Below are positions 17,093-25,372 of a stretch of DNA of 64,000 nt, one piece after another. Under the pieces are notes generated by a model. It was not told where the DNA came from and did not search any database. It saw only the letters and a program-made list of their open reading frames with translations. A program made the position numbers and the translations under genes. The first letter of the stretch is position 1. Each line of letters starts with the position of its first letter. Source of the stretch: CBDDFV01 sp965227335 (GTDB lineage: Bacteria; Planctomycetota; Phycisphaerae; Phycisphaerales; SM1A02); contig CBDDFV010000008.1 in the NCBI GenBank assembly GCA_965227335.1, forward strand, positions 62,001 through 126,000, in the 5' to 3' direction.

Positions 17093-17725
17093 TCAGTCCC
17101 GAAGTTCGACCGTCCAGTACGCGTTGTTCAGGAACGCCTTCCACGACTGATACTTCTCATGGCCGAGACGCATCGTGATCGCCGGGTGACGCTTCGGCTT
17201 CACGGCGGGGCGGACGAGCTTCATGTGCGCTTCGCGGGGCGTTCGTCCGCCCTTCTTGGCATTGCAGCGAACACACGCACAGACGAGGTTCTCCCACGTG
17301 TTGCCGCCGCCCTTGACCCGCGGGTTCACGTGATCGATCGTCAGTTCCTTCGTCGAGAACGTCTTGCCGCAGTACTGGCAGCGGTTCCCGTCCCGGGCGT
17401 ACAGATTGCGCCGGTTAAGCTTGACGTCCTGCCGCGGAAGCTTGTCGTAGCCGAACAGTCGGATGATCTTCGGGACCGCGATCGTCATCCGCGTGGTCCG
17501 GACCCACGTGTGGGCGTCCGGCTCGAATTCCCGCTGGAGGCTCGAGATGTCCGCCCAGGAGGTGAAGTCGTAGTTCGTGTACCGGCCGTCCTCGACCGCG
17601 ATGACCTCGGCGATGTCCTTGAAGAGCATCACGAACGCGCGTCGGGCGGACACGATACGCACCGCCGCGTACATGCGGTTCAGAACCAGCACCTTCTCAT
17701 CCAATGCGACCGGCATCGAGGTCAT
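17093..17725 (-). CDS. HNH endonuclease family protein
   Basis: The ATG at 17725 follows AGGAGG. Residues 1-100 form an N-terminal domain seen in the same subfamily (VLVLNRMYAAVRIVSARRAF). The HNH/beta-beta-alpha-metal module spans about 105-165: zinc-knuckle cysteines Cys116/Cys119 (RCQYCGK) and Cys151/Cys154 (CVRCNAKKGGRTP), with catalytic His132 in LTIDHVNPRVKGG. The 210-residue length and arrangement match a widespread stand-alone HNH family in bacteria whose physiological role is not established. No methyltransferase or toxin-like neighbour is present, so a restriction or homing role is not supported. A good promoter lies upstream. Confidence 0.88.
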   Translation of the reverse strand: MTSMPVALDEKVLVLNRMYAAVRIVSARRAFVMLFKDIAEVIAVEDGRYTNYDFTSWADISSLQREFEPDAHTWVRTTRMTIAVPKIIRLFGYDKLPRQDVKLNRRNLYARDGNRCQYCGKTFSTKELTIDHVNPRVKGGGNTWENLVCACVRCNAKKGGRTPREAHMKLVRPAVKPKRHPAITMRLGHEKYQSWKAFLNNAYWTVELRD

Positions 17726-17816
17726 GGACGTACGCCTCCTGTGCGTGGAAACCCTCGCTCCTTCACCAACGGACCTTTACGAACAAAGACCAATTATCGT
17801 CGAGGTCGTCCGAGAG

Positions 17817-17845
17817 AGAATATGCCTCAGGTGAGCATTTGACAA
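17817..17845 (-). promoter_or_regulatory. Sigma70-type promoter of the HNH gene
   Basis: Read on the minus strand, TTGTCA (17840-17845) and TATTCT (17817-17822) are separated by exactly 17 nt. This is one of the best -35/-10 pairs in the window, in a locally AT-rich patch. It gives a leader of about 85 nt. Confidence 0.6.
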
Positions 17846-17861
17846 AGGTTTATGTGGATTC

Positions 17862-18479
17862 TCACGCGGAATCCGTCGGTCTGGACGCCCTTTCCCGTAT
17901 CGCACACCCGGCGAGATGGTCGTTGACGACCCCCATCGCCTGCATGAACGCGTAGGCCGTCGTGGGTCCCACGAACCGCCAGCCGCGTTTTTTCAGGTCC
18001 TTCGACATCGCCTTTGACAGATCGGTCTGCGCGGGCACATCGGCGTAAGAAACCGGGGGCGGCGGCGGGTCGACCGGCCGCCACTGGTCGACGTACGCGA
18101 TCATCGAGCCGAACTCGTCCAGCAGCTCCGCCGCCCGCCGCGCGTTGTTGATCGTCGCCTCGATCTTGCCCCGGTGTCGGATGATGCCGGCGTCCCCCAG
18201 GAGACGCTCCACGTCGCGCTCCCCGAACCGCGCGACCTGCGCGATCTCGAAGCCGCGGAACGCGCGGCGGAAATTTTCTCGTTTCCGCAGAATCGTCAGC
18301 CAGCTCAGGCCCGCCTGGAATCCTTCGAGACAGATCTTCTCGAACAGCCGCGCATCATCGGCGACGCGTCGGCCCCATTCGTCATCGTGGTAGGCGATGT
18401 ATCCCGGCGTGTTCATGCACCACGCGCAACGGGCGAGGCCGTCGTCGCCGACGACGAGTTCGGGGGCGGGGGACGTCAT
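17862..18479 (-). CDS. tag: DNA-3-methyladenine glycosylase I
   Basis: Tag removes 3-methyladenine from alkylated DNA and starts base-excision repair. The ATG at 18479 gives 205 residues. The N-terminal zinc ligands are Cys18 and His31 (RCAWC ... YIAYHDDEWG), and the C-terminal pair is in MGVVNDHLAGC. The family signature EKICLEGFQAGLSWLTILRKR follows the first pair. The gene is 20 bp after purH in the same direction, and a -10-like box lies in that gap, so it may have both operon and own transcription. Confidence 0.93.
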   Translation of the reverse strand: MTSPAPELVVGDDGLARCAWCMNTPGYIAYHDDEWGRRVADDARLFEKICLEGFQAGLSWLTILRKRENFRRAFRGFEIAQVARFGERDVERLLGDAGIIRHRGKIEATINNARRAAELLDEFGSMIAYVDQWRPVDPPPPPVSYADVPAQTDLSKAMSKDLKKRGWRFVGPTTAYAFMQAMGVVNDHLAGCAIRERASRPTDSA

Positions 18480-18485
18480 GCGGGG

Positions 18486-18491
18486 ATGATA
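18486..18491 (-). promoter_or_regulatory. -10-like box TATCAT, 6 nt from the tag start codon
   Basis: On the minus strand GCCGGTATCATCCCCGC leads straight into the ATG at 18479; six bases separate the box from the A of ATG. Transcription from it would start at or next to the start codon, giving a leaderless mRNA. No Shine-Dalgarno sequence is present, which fits. Confidence 0.45.
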
Positions 18492-18499
18492 CCGGCGCG

Positions 18500-20095
18500 T
18501 CAGTGCCGGAAGTGGCGCTGCCCCGTGACGATGCACGTCACGCCGCGCTGCTCGCAGAGAGCGAACGTCTCTTCATCGCGTTTCGAGCCGCCGGGCTGAA
18601 CGATGCAGGTCACGCCGGCGTCGATGAGTTTCTCCGGTCCGTCGGGGAACGGGAAGAACGCGTCCGACGCGGCGACGCCGCCGCCGTCACGCAGACGATC
18701 GCCCGCCTTCGCGATGGCGATCTCGCAGGAGGAGACGCGGTCGACCTGGCCGGGTCCGCCGCCGAGCATCTGACCGTCGCGTCCGATCGCGATGGCGTTC
18801 GACTTCAGGTGTTTGGCGATCGTCATCGTGAACTCGGCGTCGCGGAGCGTGGCGTCGGACGGGGCGGGCCCGGCCATCACCTGCCAGTTTCGCGCGCTGG
18901 GCAGCGCGGTGTCGCGCTCCTGCACCAGCATGCCGCCGGGGACGGATCGGTAGTCGATCTTCCGCCGGTCGGTCTTGAAGTCGAAGGCGCCCACCGCCAG
19001 CAGCCTGACGTTCTTCCAGCGTTCCTGCAGGATGGCGAGGCCGTCGTCGTCGTACTGCGGGGCGACGATGACTTCGAGGAACTTCTGACCCTCGGCGACG
19101 GCTTCGGCGAGAGCGGCGTCGACGGTGGCGTTCACCGCGAGGATGCCGCCGAACGCGGCCCGGGGATCGCCGGCGTACGCTCGCTCGAACGCGTCGACAG
19201 GGGTGTCCGCGATCGCGGCCCCGCACGGGTTGGCGTGCTTCATGACCGCGGCCGCCGCGGCGCCGTCGGCGTGCAGGTGGAGCTCGCGGACCAGGTCCAG
19301 CGCCGCCGCGCCGTCGTTGATGTTGTTGTAGCTGAGCGGTTTGCCGTGCTTGAGCGCGGCGTGGACGAGCGACGGATCGGGCGACGTCGGATTCGCGTAG
19401 AGGGCCGCCTGTTGGTGCGGGTTCTCGCCGTAGCGGAGATGTTCCTGCAGGGTGTAGCTGAGCCGGAGCTGGGCCGGGAACGACTCCTCACGCTGGTGGG
19501 CCATCCACGCGCTGATCGCGGCGTCGTACTGGGCGGTGCGGCTGAACGCGGCGGCGGCGAGGTCACGTCGGGTGGCGAGCGTCGTGGCGCCGTCGTTGGT
19601 GCGGAGTTCCGTGACGATGCGGTCGTACTGGGTGGGGGAGGTGACGACGGTGACGAAGTCATGGTTCTTCGCCGCGCTCCGGAGCATCGCGGGTCCGCCG
19701 ATGTCGATCTGCTCGATGGCCTCGTCGATCGTGACGCCGTCCTTGCGGATCGTCTGCTCGAAGGGGTAGAGGTTGATGCAGACGAGGTCGATCGGGGCGA
19801 CGCCGTGCGCCTCCATGGCCGCGACGTGTTCGACGTTGTCGCGTCGGGCGAGCAGGGCTCCGTGGACGGACGGGTGAAGCGTCTTGACGCGTCCGTCCAT
19901 CATCTCCGGGTATCCGGTCACGTCGCTGATGTTGACGACCTTGATCCCGGCCTCGCTGAGCACGCGGGCGGTGCCGCCGGTGGAGATGATCTCCACCCCG
20001 CGATCCGCGAGCGCGCGGGCGAACGGGGCCAGGTCAGCCTTGTTGCTGACCGACAGGACAGCGCGTCGGATGGGAACGAGGTCAGGGGCGCTCAT
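18500..20095 (-). CDS. purH: Bifunctional AICAR formyltransferase/IMP cyclohydrolase
   Basis: PurH performs the last two steps of IMP synthesis: formylation of AICAR and ring closure. The 531-residue length is typical. The N-terminal MGS-like IMP cyclohydrolase domain has SVSNKADL, STGGTARVL and YPEMMDGRVKTLHP. The formyltransferase domain has the catalytic Lys-His pair in MKHANPCGAA and the region RYGENPHQQAALY. It lies 12 bp after the PQQ-repeat lipoprotein gene and 20 bp before tag, forming an apparent three-gene unit. No other purine-synthesis gene is in the window. Confidence 0.96.
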   Translation of the reverse strand: MSAPDLVPIRRAVLSVSNKADLAPFARALADRGVEIISTGGTARVLSEAGIKVVNISDVTGYPEMMDGRVKTLHPSVHGALLARRDNVEHVAAMEAHGVAPIDLVCINLYPFEQTIRKDGVTIDEAIEQIDIGGPAMLRSAAKNHDFVTVVTSPTQYDRIVTELRTNDGATTLATRRDLAAAAFSRTAQYDAAISAWMAHQREESFPAQLRLSYTLQEHLRYGENPHQQAALYANPTSPDPSLVHAALKHGKPLSYNNINDGAAALDLVRELHLHADGAAAAAVMKHANPCGAAIADTPVDAFERAYAGDPRAAFGGILAVNATVDAALAEAVAEGQKFLEVIVAPQYDDDGLAILQERWKNVRLLAVGAFDFKTDRRKIDYRSVPGGMLVQERDTALPSARNWQVMAGPAPSDATLRDAEFTMTIAKHLKSNAIAIGRDGQMLGGGPGQVDRVSSCEIAIAKAGDRLRDGGGVAASDAFFPFPDGPEKLIDAGVTCIVQPGGSKRDEETFALCEQRGVTCIVTGQRHFRH

Positions 20096-20107
20096 CGGAC
20101 TTCGCGT

Positions 20108-21331
20108 TCAGCGGCGGGGGGACATGCGAAGGACACGACCGTCGTCGCTGTAGGCCACCAGCGTGCGATCGCGATCGATCATGATATGGCTGACCTGCGG
20201 GAGATCAATCGACTTCATGATGTCGCCGCTCCGGTCGTCGAGGATGTGCATCGCGCGGTCGCGACCGTCCCAGACGAGCAGGCCCGCCGAGGATGAGCCG
20301 ATCACCTGTCCGACCGCGTCGGACGTCCAGACGATGCGTCCGTCCGGCGTGTTGCGAGGCAGCGCTTCCAGCGCGACGAGGCCTTCGCCCGGCACCGCCT
20401 GGTAGACGCGTCCGCCCGCGTAGACCGGGGCCTCGGACAGGGGGCTCGGCATGAGCCGCCGCCAGAGCGTCCGGCCGTTGCCGGCGTCGATCGCCCACAG
20501 CGTCTGACCCAGGTCCGCGATGTACACGGCGTTGCCGTCGGTCGCGGGCGGGGCGACGACGCGGCTGCGGAGATCCTTCCACCAGATCGACTGGGCGGAC
20601 GAATACGTCAGCATGCGAGCCTGGCCGTCGGCGCTGACCACGAAGACGCCGCCGTTGGTGAGCACCGGGGCGGCCGTGATCGTGCGGCCGACCTGGTAGG
20701 CCAGCGCTTCGTCGCCGATGCCGTAGGCGTGCCAGATCAACTGGCCGTTCCGCCCGCCGTAGATCAGGTAGGGCGGAAGCTCAACCGGCGCGGTGTTGGC
20801 GATCTTGCCGAGGACCGCGCGGTTGAGGACGGCTCCGGTGCCGCCGTCGAGTTCGTAGACGTCGGTTTCCGTGGTGACGAAGACCCGGTCCGGGTTGTCG
20901 ACATGGTTGAGCCCGCGCACGTCCGCCACCCGCTGGGCGACCGGCGTTCGCCAGACGCGATCGCCGTCGTCGTCGCGGAAACGGGTGAGGAAGTTGCCGC
21001 CGTCGAGCGCGAGCACCGCCCCGCCGCGCCGAACGACCTGACGCATGCCGGTCCCACGATCGGGACGGGCTTCGGCCTGCCAGTCGAACCGGTAGCCGAT
21101 CTCGCGTCCCGCGGTCGGCGGAATGATGTGGTAGTCCTCGAGATTCACGCGGGCGCCGGCGGACGGCGATCCGTTCGTCGCGGCGGCCCCGGACACGCCA
21201 GCGGTGCTGGTCTGGTCGCTGGTCTGACACGCCGTGAGCAGCAGCAGCGTTCCGAGACCGCTCGTGAGGACGCCGAGCCGCGTGAGCTGAGGACGACGTG
21301 AAACGGCGGAACGGGAGGGACGACCAAGCAT
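20108..21331 (-). CDS. PQQ-like beta-propeller lipoprotein (BamB-like)
   Basis: The ATG at 21331 leads a basic N-terminus, a hydrophobic segment and a lipobox (LLLLTAC, Cys35), so the 407-residue protein is predicted to be lipid-anchored. The body is a series of PQQ-type propeller blades, recognisable by GDRVWRTPV, GTGAVLNRAV, AQSIWWKDLRS and DAGNGRTLWRRL. This resembles BamB, the propeller lipoprotein of the outer-membrane assembly machine, but no other bam gene is nearby and the similarity is at the level of fold. It begins the lipoprotein-purH-tag unit and is divergent from ribE. Confidence 0.82.
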   Translation of the reverse strand: MLGRPSRSAVSRRPQLTRLGVLTSGLGTLLLLTACQTSDQTSTAGVSGAAATNGSPSAGARVNLEDYHIIPPTAGREIGYRFDWQAEARPDRGTGMRQVVRRGGAVLALDGGNFLTRFRDDDGDRVWRTPVAQRVADVRGLNHVDNPDRVFVTTETDVYELDGGTGAVLNRAVLGKIANTAPVELPPYLIYGGRNGQLIWHAYGIGDEALAYQVGRTITAAPVLTNGGVFVVSADGQARMLTYSSAQSIWWKDLRSRVVAPPATDGNAVYIADLGQTLWAIDAGNGRTLWRRLMPSPLSEAPVYAGGRVYQAVPGEGLVALEALPRNTPDGRIVWTSDAVGQVIGSSSAGLLVWDGRDRAMHILDDRSGDIMKSIDLPQVSHIMIDRDRTLVAYSDDGRVLRMSPRR

Positions 21332-21554
21332 GCGGAGCCTTTCAGCTTTCTCTGCCGTCGCGCCAGGGGCGTGTCGCGACGGATGGACGATCACAGGGAT
21401 CGAAACGGGCCGGACCCGCGGCGGGGGCCGCGTCGGCGCCGATCTCGATGATCCCGGAGTATCCGCCCCCGTCGAAGACCCGTCAAGGCGAGCCTATGCT
21501 GTCAGCGTCTGCGTCGCCGCCCATATCGCCCCGCTCCCGGAGCCCCGTTTTCCC

Positions 21555-22184
21555 ATGTTCACCGGACTCATCCAGCACGTTGGCGTGATCATGGAGCGTG
21601 GCCCGAGCCCCGCGGGCGAGCGACTTGTGGTCGATCCCCGGGGCTGGGCGCACCACCCGGACGCGGGCGCCTCGATCGCGATTTCCGGCTGCTGCCTGAC
21701 CATCGTCGACCGTCCCGCCCGGGCCGGCGATCCGTTCGCCTTCGACGTCGTCCCCGAAACGCTCGAGGCGACGACCCTCGGCGCGTCGGCGCCGGGGCGT
21801 CGGGTGAACCTCGAGCACGCCCTCCCCGCGGGCGGCCTCCTCGGCGGGCACATCGTGCAGGGGCACATCGACGCCGTGACCGCCGTCCGCGCCGTCCGCC
21901 GCGCCGACGGCGAGTGGCGGGTCCGGTTCGACGGTCCCGCCGATCTCATGGAGTACGTGGCGCCGAAGGGATCGATCGCGATCGACGGGGTGTCGCTGAC
22001 GATCGCGGCGGTGGGCGACGACTGGTTCGAGGTCGTGTTGATTCCGACCACGCTGGCCGAGACGACGCTCGGCGATTTGTCCGAGGGCGACCGCGTCAAT
22101 ATCGAGACGGATCCGATGGCGCGAACCGTGGTGCACTGGCTGCGTCGCCAGCATGGGGCGCCGAACGCTACGCCGAGCGCCTGA
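21555..22184 (+). CDS. ribE: Riboflavin synthase, alpha subunit
   Basis: The enzyme dismutates two 6,7-dimethyl-8-ribityllumazine molecules to riboflavin. The ATG at 21555 begins the canonical N-terminus MFTGLIQHVG. Two lumazine-binding repeats follow: first with GASIAISGCCLTIV and LGGHIVQGHID, second with GSIAIDGVSLTIAAV and DRVNIETDPMARTV. The length of 209 residues is normal. No FMN riboswitch is visible upstream and no other rib gene is adjacent. The 3' end overlaps the convergent phosphatase gene by 17 bp. Confidence 0.95.
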   Translation: MFTGLIQHVGVIMERGPSPAGERLVVDPRGWAHHPDAGASIAISGCCLTIVDRPARAGDPFAFDVVPETLEATTLGASAPGRRVNLEHALPAGGLLGGHIVQGHIDAVTAVRAVRRADGEWRVRFDGPADLMEYVAPKGSIAIDGVSLTIAAVGDDWFEVVLIPTTLAETTLGDLSEGDRVNIETDPMARTVVHWLRRQHGAPNATPSA

Positions 22185-23469
22185 GCGGATTGGACGCGTC
22201 GGCGTCGACCGGGTCGGCGTCCTCGTCGGCCGCGTCCGCCTGCGCGATCGCGCCGGCCCGCATGCACACGAGGGTGAGATCGTCGATCTGATGCAGCGAT
22301 CCGACCTGCTGATCGACGCGATGCTCAAGGGCGTCGATCATTGCTCCCGACGTCGGCAGCTCGCGCAACAGTTCGAATTCGTCACGATACCGCAGCGTCG
22401 GCTTGCGTCGTTCGTAGGCGGGATCCTCGCAGTCCTCTTCCCGCGTGCGGGCGGGGAAGGCCTGCTCGAAACCGTCCGAGAAGACGAGCAGCCGATCGTC
22501 GACGCCGATCTCGAAGGTCTCTTCGGGGAAGGTCTCGTCGGGGAAGATCCCGAGCAGGCCGCCCGACGTGTCGAGCGACGAGACGTCGCCGGAGGGATGC
22601 AGGAGCAGCGGCGGGGGGTGACCGGCGCCGGCGACACAGATGGTTCGGGCGCGGCAGTCGACGATGCCATACACCGCCGTCGCGAATCGTGAGTTCCCGT
22701 GCTGGCGACGGATCATTCCCTGGTTGAGAATCCGCAGCACCTCCGATGGCGGCAGCACCTCGCCCTTTGCATTGTGCGTGCACAGGGACTGGTGGATCAC
22801 CATCGTCATCAGGGCCGCGGGCACGCCGTGGCCGACCGCGTCCGCGAGGAATACGCCGACGCGATCATCGTCCAGTTGCGCGATGTCGTAGATGTCGCCG
22901 GAAACATAGTTCGCCGGACGCCACAGGGCGGAGAACTCAACGCCGTGCAACGTGGGCAGCTCCGGCGGCAGATAGTCGCGCTGCACCATCGCCGCGAGCT
23001 GCAGTTCTTCGAGCAGCCGACCCATCTCGGCTCCAAGGCCGCCGTGGAAGCGACGCGTGATCTCGAGGTCGCGCTGCAGTTCGGCGATCTCGGTCTGCCG
23101 CTGCACGAGGGCGGCGAGCGCCGCGGCGAGCACCTCGCCGGCGACGTCGGCGTCGAAGCAGATGACCGACGCGGCCTGGAAGGGGCAGGCGGGTTCGATG
23201 TCGCCGGTGCGAAGCCCGACGACCGGGACGTGGGCTTCGCGGAGACGGGCGAGAATCCGGGTGGCGTCCACCACGGCGTCCGCCGGACTCACCGCCAGCA
23301 CCACCGCATCGATCGCCTCCGGCTCCCGGGCCGCGAGGGCCTCGGGCGGGCAGAGATCAAACTCGATCGACCGCTCGTCCCGCCAGGCGCGACGCAGACG
23401 GGCGGTGACCGCCGCGAGATCGGGCTCGGCCCCGCTGAACGCGGCGAGGGTGATGCTGAGCGGATTCAC
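22168..23469 (-). CDS. SpoIIE/RsbU-type PP2C serine phosphatase with N-terminal regulatory domain
   Basis: This family dephosphorylates anti-anti-sigma factors in partner-switching pathways. The C-terminal half (about residues 185-400) is a PP2C_SIIE domain with metal-binding motifs SGDIYDIAQLDDDRVGVFLA and DAVGHGVPAALM, then FATAVYGIVD, AGHPPPLLL, LLVFSDGFEQA and DDLTLVCMR. A coiled-coil linker (about 130-185) joins it to an N-terminal domain with receiver-like pattern (about 1-125), in which I cannot point to a sure phospho-acceptor Asp. No STAS or anti-sigma gene is nearby. It is the last gene of the gluQ-DUF192-phosphatase run. Confidence 0.88.
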   Translation of the reverse strand: MNPLSITLAAFSGAEPDLAAVTARLRRAWRDERSIEFDLCPPEALAAREPEAIDAVVLAVSPADAVVDATRILARLREAHVPVVGLRTGDIEPACPFQAASVICFDADVAGEVLAAALAALVQRQTEIAELQRDLEITRRFHGGLGAEMGRLLEELQLAAMVQRDYLPPELPTLHGVEFSALWRPANYVSGDIYDIAQLDDDRVGVFLADAVGHGVPAALMTMVIHQSLCTHNAKGEVLPPSEVLRILNQGMIRRQHGNSRFATAVYGIVDCRARTICVAGAGHPPPLLLHPSGDVSSLDTSGGLLGIFPDETFPEETFEIGVDDRLLVFSDGFEQAFPARTREEDCEDPAYERRKPTLRYRDEFELLRELPTSGAMIDALEHRVDQQVGSLHQIDDLTLVCMRAGAIAQADAADEDADPVDADASNPLRRSA

Positions 23470-23546
23470 GATCGCCGGGACTCCCAGGGGACATCGCGCA
23501 CACGGCGCCGGAACGATCGGCAGTGCGGATACCGAGAGGCATCGGC

Positions 23547-24056
23547 TTACTGGGCCATCCGCTTAAGGCGGTCCAGATCAAGCTCGATCTTGTCCTGAAA
23601 CTTCACGCCCAGCCGCTCGATCTCGCCCGCCTGCAGCTCGATCGCAAACTGCGCCGGCGCCCCGCTGACATAGTCCGCCATGCGGGCCCGATAATCGAGT
23701 TCGCTCTCGTCGGGCCGGCGGGGCGGCTCCACGGTCATCGTGTGCGTCGCGGTCACGAAGCCGCGGGCGTCGAGGAAGATGATGTCCATGTCCGTCAGGC
23801 AATAGCCCATCCAGAAGGCCCGGGGCTGGACGTCCGGGAAAATGAAGAGCATGCCGCCCTGGTCGGGAATCGACTCCCGCTCCATGAGGCCCCGCGTCCG
23901 CGACACGTCGTCGGCGGCGACCTCCAGACGGAACGCCTCCCCCTTGATCGTCACCGTCTCGAATCGCGGCCCGGTCGAACGCTGACAACCGGTCGCGACG
24001 ACGAGGGTCGCGAGGACGGCGAGCGCGGCGGTCAGTCGGACGAATCGAGCAGCCAT
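23547..24056 (-). CDS. DUF192 family lipoprotein
   Basis: The ATG at 24056 opens a 169-residue protein with a lipobox (VVATGC, Cys24). The DUF192 domain follows, with the signature RTRGLMERESIPDQGGMLFIFP, FWMGYCLTDMDIIFLDARG and the C-terminal AIELQAGEIERLGVK. The function of DUF192 is not established; members are usually small periplasmic or surface proteins. The start overlaps the end of gluQ by 25 bp, indicating co-transcription. Confidence 0.88.
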   Translation of the reverse strand: MAARFVRLTAALAVLATLVVATGCQRSTGPRFETVTIKGEAFRLEVAADDVSRTRGLMERESIPDQGGMLFIFPDVQPRAFWMGYCLTDMDIIFLDARGFVTATHTMTVEPPRRPDESELDYRARMADYVSGAPAQFAIELQAGEIERLGVKFQDKIELDLDRLKRMAQ

Positions 24057-24976
24057 GCGTGATCCTTCGGGGTGAAGACGACATCGTCGGGCGGAAGCCG
24101 GGCGGGATCGAACGACGTCCGAAACGCCTCGGCGGTCATGGGGGCCCGGGCGTCCGCCGCGCCCGACCACGAGGCGAGCAGGCCAATGATACGTTCGGCG
24201 GGGACGCCCGCCTGCCGGTAGGTGGTCAGCCGGGTGTCGCCATGTCGCTTGGCGAGTCGTCGCCCGTCCTCGCCGCGGACGAGGGGCAGATGCCGCCAGG
24301 CGGGCGGGTGGAGGTCGAGAGCGTCGTAGAGGAGCATCTGACGGGCGGCGGAGGGGAGCAGGTCGTCGCCCCGCACGACCTCGGTGACGCCCTGCCGCGC
24401 ATCATCGACGACCACCGCAAGCTGGTAGGCGGGCTGGGCGCGTTTTGTCCAGACGACGAAGTCGCCGACATCGGCCGCGGGGTTGTGTTCGGTGCGGCCC
24501 GCGCAGCGGTCGTCAATCACGACGACCCGGTCGGGCGCTTCGAAGCGGTAGTTCGTGTCGTCGCGATCGAACGTGCGTGGCGTGTCGGGCGGCGGGCGCA
24601 GGTCGGGCGGGAAGCGCGGCTCATGATCGCCGGCGTGCGGCGCGCTGGCGGCGGCTTCGATATCGCTTCGCGTCGCTTCGCAGGGGTAGATGAGATCCCG
24701 TGCGGCGAGTTGGTGCATGGCGTGGCGGTAGGGGGCGAGGTCGGCGGACTGAAGGAGGGGCGGGCCGTCCCAGTCGAGTCCGAGCCAGGCGAGGATGTCG
24801 AGCGTCTGGCGGACGGCGTCGGGCTTGACGCGGGGGCCGTCGAGATCCTCGATCCGCATGTGGATGATCTGCCCCGATTCGCGGGCGATCGCCCAGTTGA
24901 TGAGAAAGGTGCGCGCGTTACCGAGGTGGAGGGCGCCGGTGGGAGAGGGGGCGAGTCGAGTCACGCCGGTGGTCAT
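24032..24976 (-). CDS. gluQ: Glutamyl-queuosine tRNA(Asp) synthetase
   Basis: GluQRS is a truncated glutamyl-tRNA synthetase that attaches glutamate to queuosine at the wobble position of tRNA-Asp. The 314-residue length, lacking the anticodon-binding domain, fits. The HIGH-type motif is in PSPTGALHLGNARTFL, the KMSKS-type motif is RRLAKRHGDTRL, and RIEDLDGPRVK is typical. The zinc site of the E. coli enzyme appears lost: only one Cys (YPCEATR) remains where the family often has Cys-x-Cys plus later Tyr/Cys ligands. It overlaps the DUF192 gene and is divergent from the pterin dehydratase gene. Confidence 0.92.
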   Translation of the reverse strand: MTTGVTRLAPSPTGALHLGNARTFLINWAIARESGQIIHMRIEDLDGPRVKPDAVRQTLDILAWLGLDWDGPPLLQSADLAPYRHAMHQLAARDLIYPCEATRSDIEAAASAPHAGDHEPRFPPDLRPPPDTPRTFDRDDTNYRFEAPDRVVVIDDRCAGRTEHNPAADVGDFVVWTKRAQPAYQLAVVVDDARQGVTEVVRGDDLLPSAARQMLLYDALDLHPPAWRHLPLVRGEDGRRLAKRHGDTRLTTYRQAGVPAERIIGLLASWSGAADARAPMTAEAFRTSFDPARLPPDDVVFTPKDHAWLLDSSD

Positions 24977-25059
24977 TCGGGGTCCGGGGCGTTAGAGTCT
25001 GGCGAGTCGTCCGCCGCCGCGCAAAGGCGTGCGCGACCGTGAACCAGCGGAGTCGCCTG

Positions 25060-25344
25060 ATGGAAAAGCTATCGCAGGAACAGATCGACGCCAAGACCAA
25101 CGATATCCCGGACTGGGCGTTGAGCGGCGAATCGCTGCAGCGGACGATCACGTTCGACGACTTCGTGAAGGCGATGGCGTTCGTGAACCGCGTCGCGGAT
25201 CTGGCGGAAGAGCTGCAGCATCATCCGGACATCCTGATCCGGTACAACAAGGTCACGCTGACGGTCACCACCCACGACGCCGGCGGGCTGACCGAGAAGG
25301 ACTTCGCGTTCGCCACGAAGTGCGATCCGCTCGTCAAGGCGTGA
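25060..25344 (+). CDS. phhB: Pterin-4a-carbinolamine dehydratase
   Basis: The enzyme dehydrates 4a-hydroxytetrahydrobiopterin, recycling the cofactor of aromatic amino-acid hydroxylases. The ATG at 25060 with CGGAG upstream gives 94 residues, the normal size; a GTG at 25039 would add seven. The active-site signature LQHHPDILIRYNKVTLTVTTHDAGGLT is present as consecutive segments (HHPDI, YNKV, THDAGGLT). No phenylalanine hydroxylase gene lies in the window, so its role here could be that or one of the other uses proposed for such proteins. Confidence 0.93.
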   Translation: MEKLSQEQIDAKTNDIPDWALSGESLQRTITFDDFVKAMAFVNRVADLAEELQHHPDILIRYNKVTLTVTTHDAGGLTEKDFAFATKCDPLVKA

Positions 25345-25372
25345 TTCGTTCCGGGGGGAGCGCCGCGACGGT

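Noticed and set aside
17093..17725. HNH gene as part of a restriction-modification, toxin or mobile element
   Set aside because: No methyltransferase, immunity, transposase or integrase gene is near, and base composition does not differ clearly from its neighbours.
21332..21554. FMN riboswitch upstream of ribE
   Set aside because: The gap between the lipoprotein gene and ribE lacks the conserved RFN-element sequence blocks that I could recognise.
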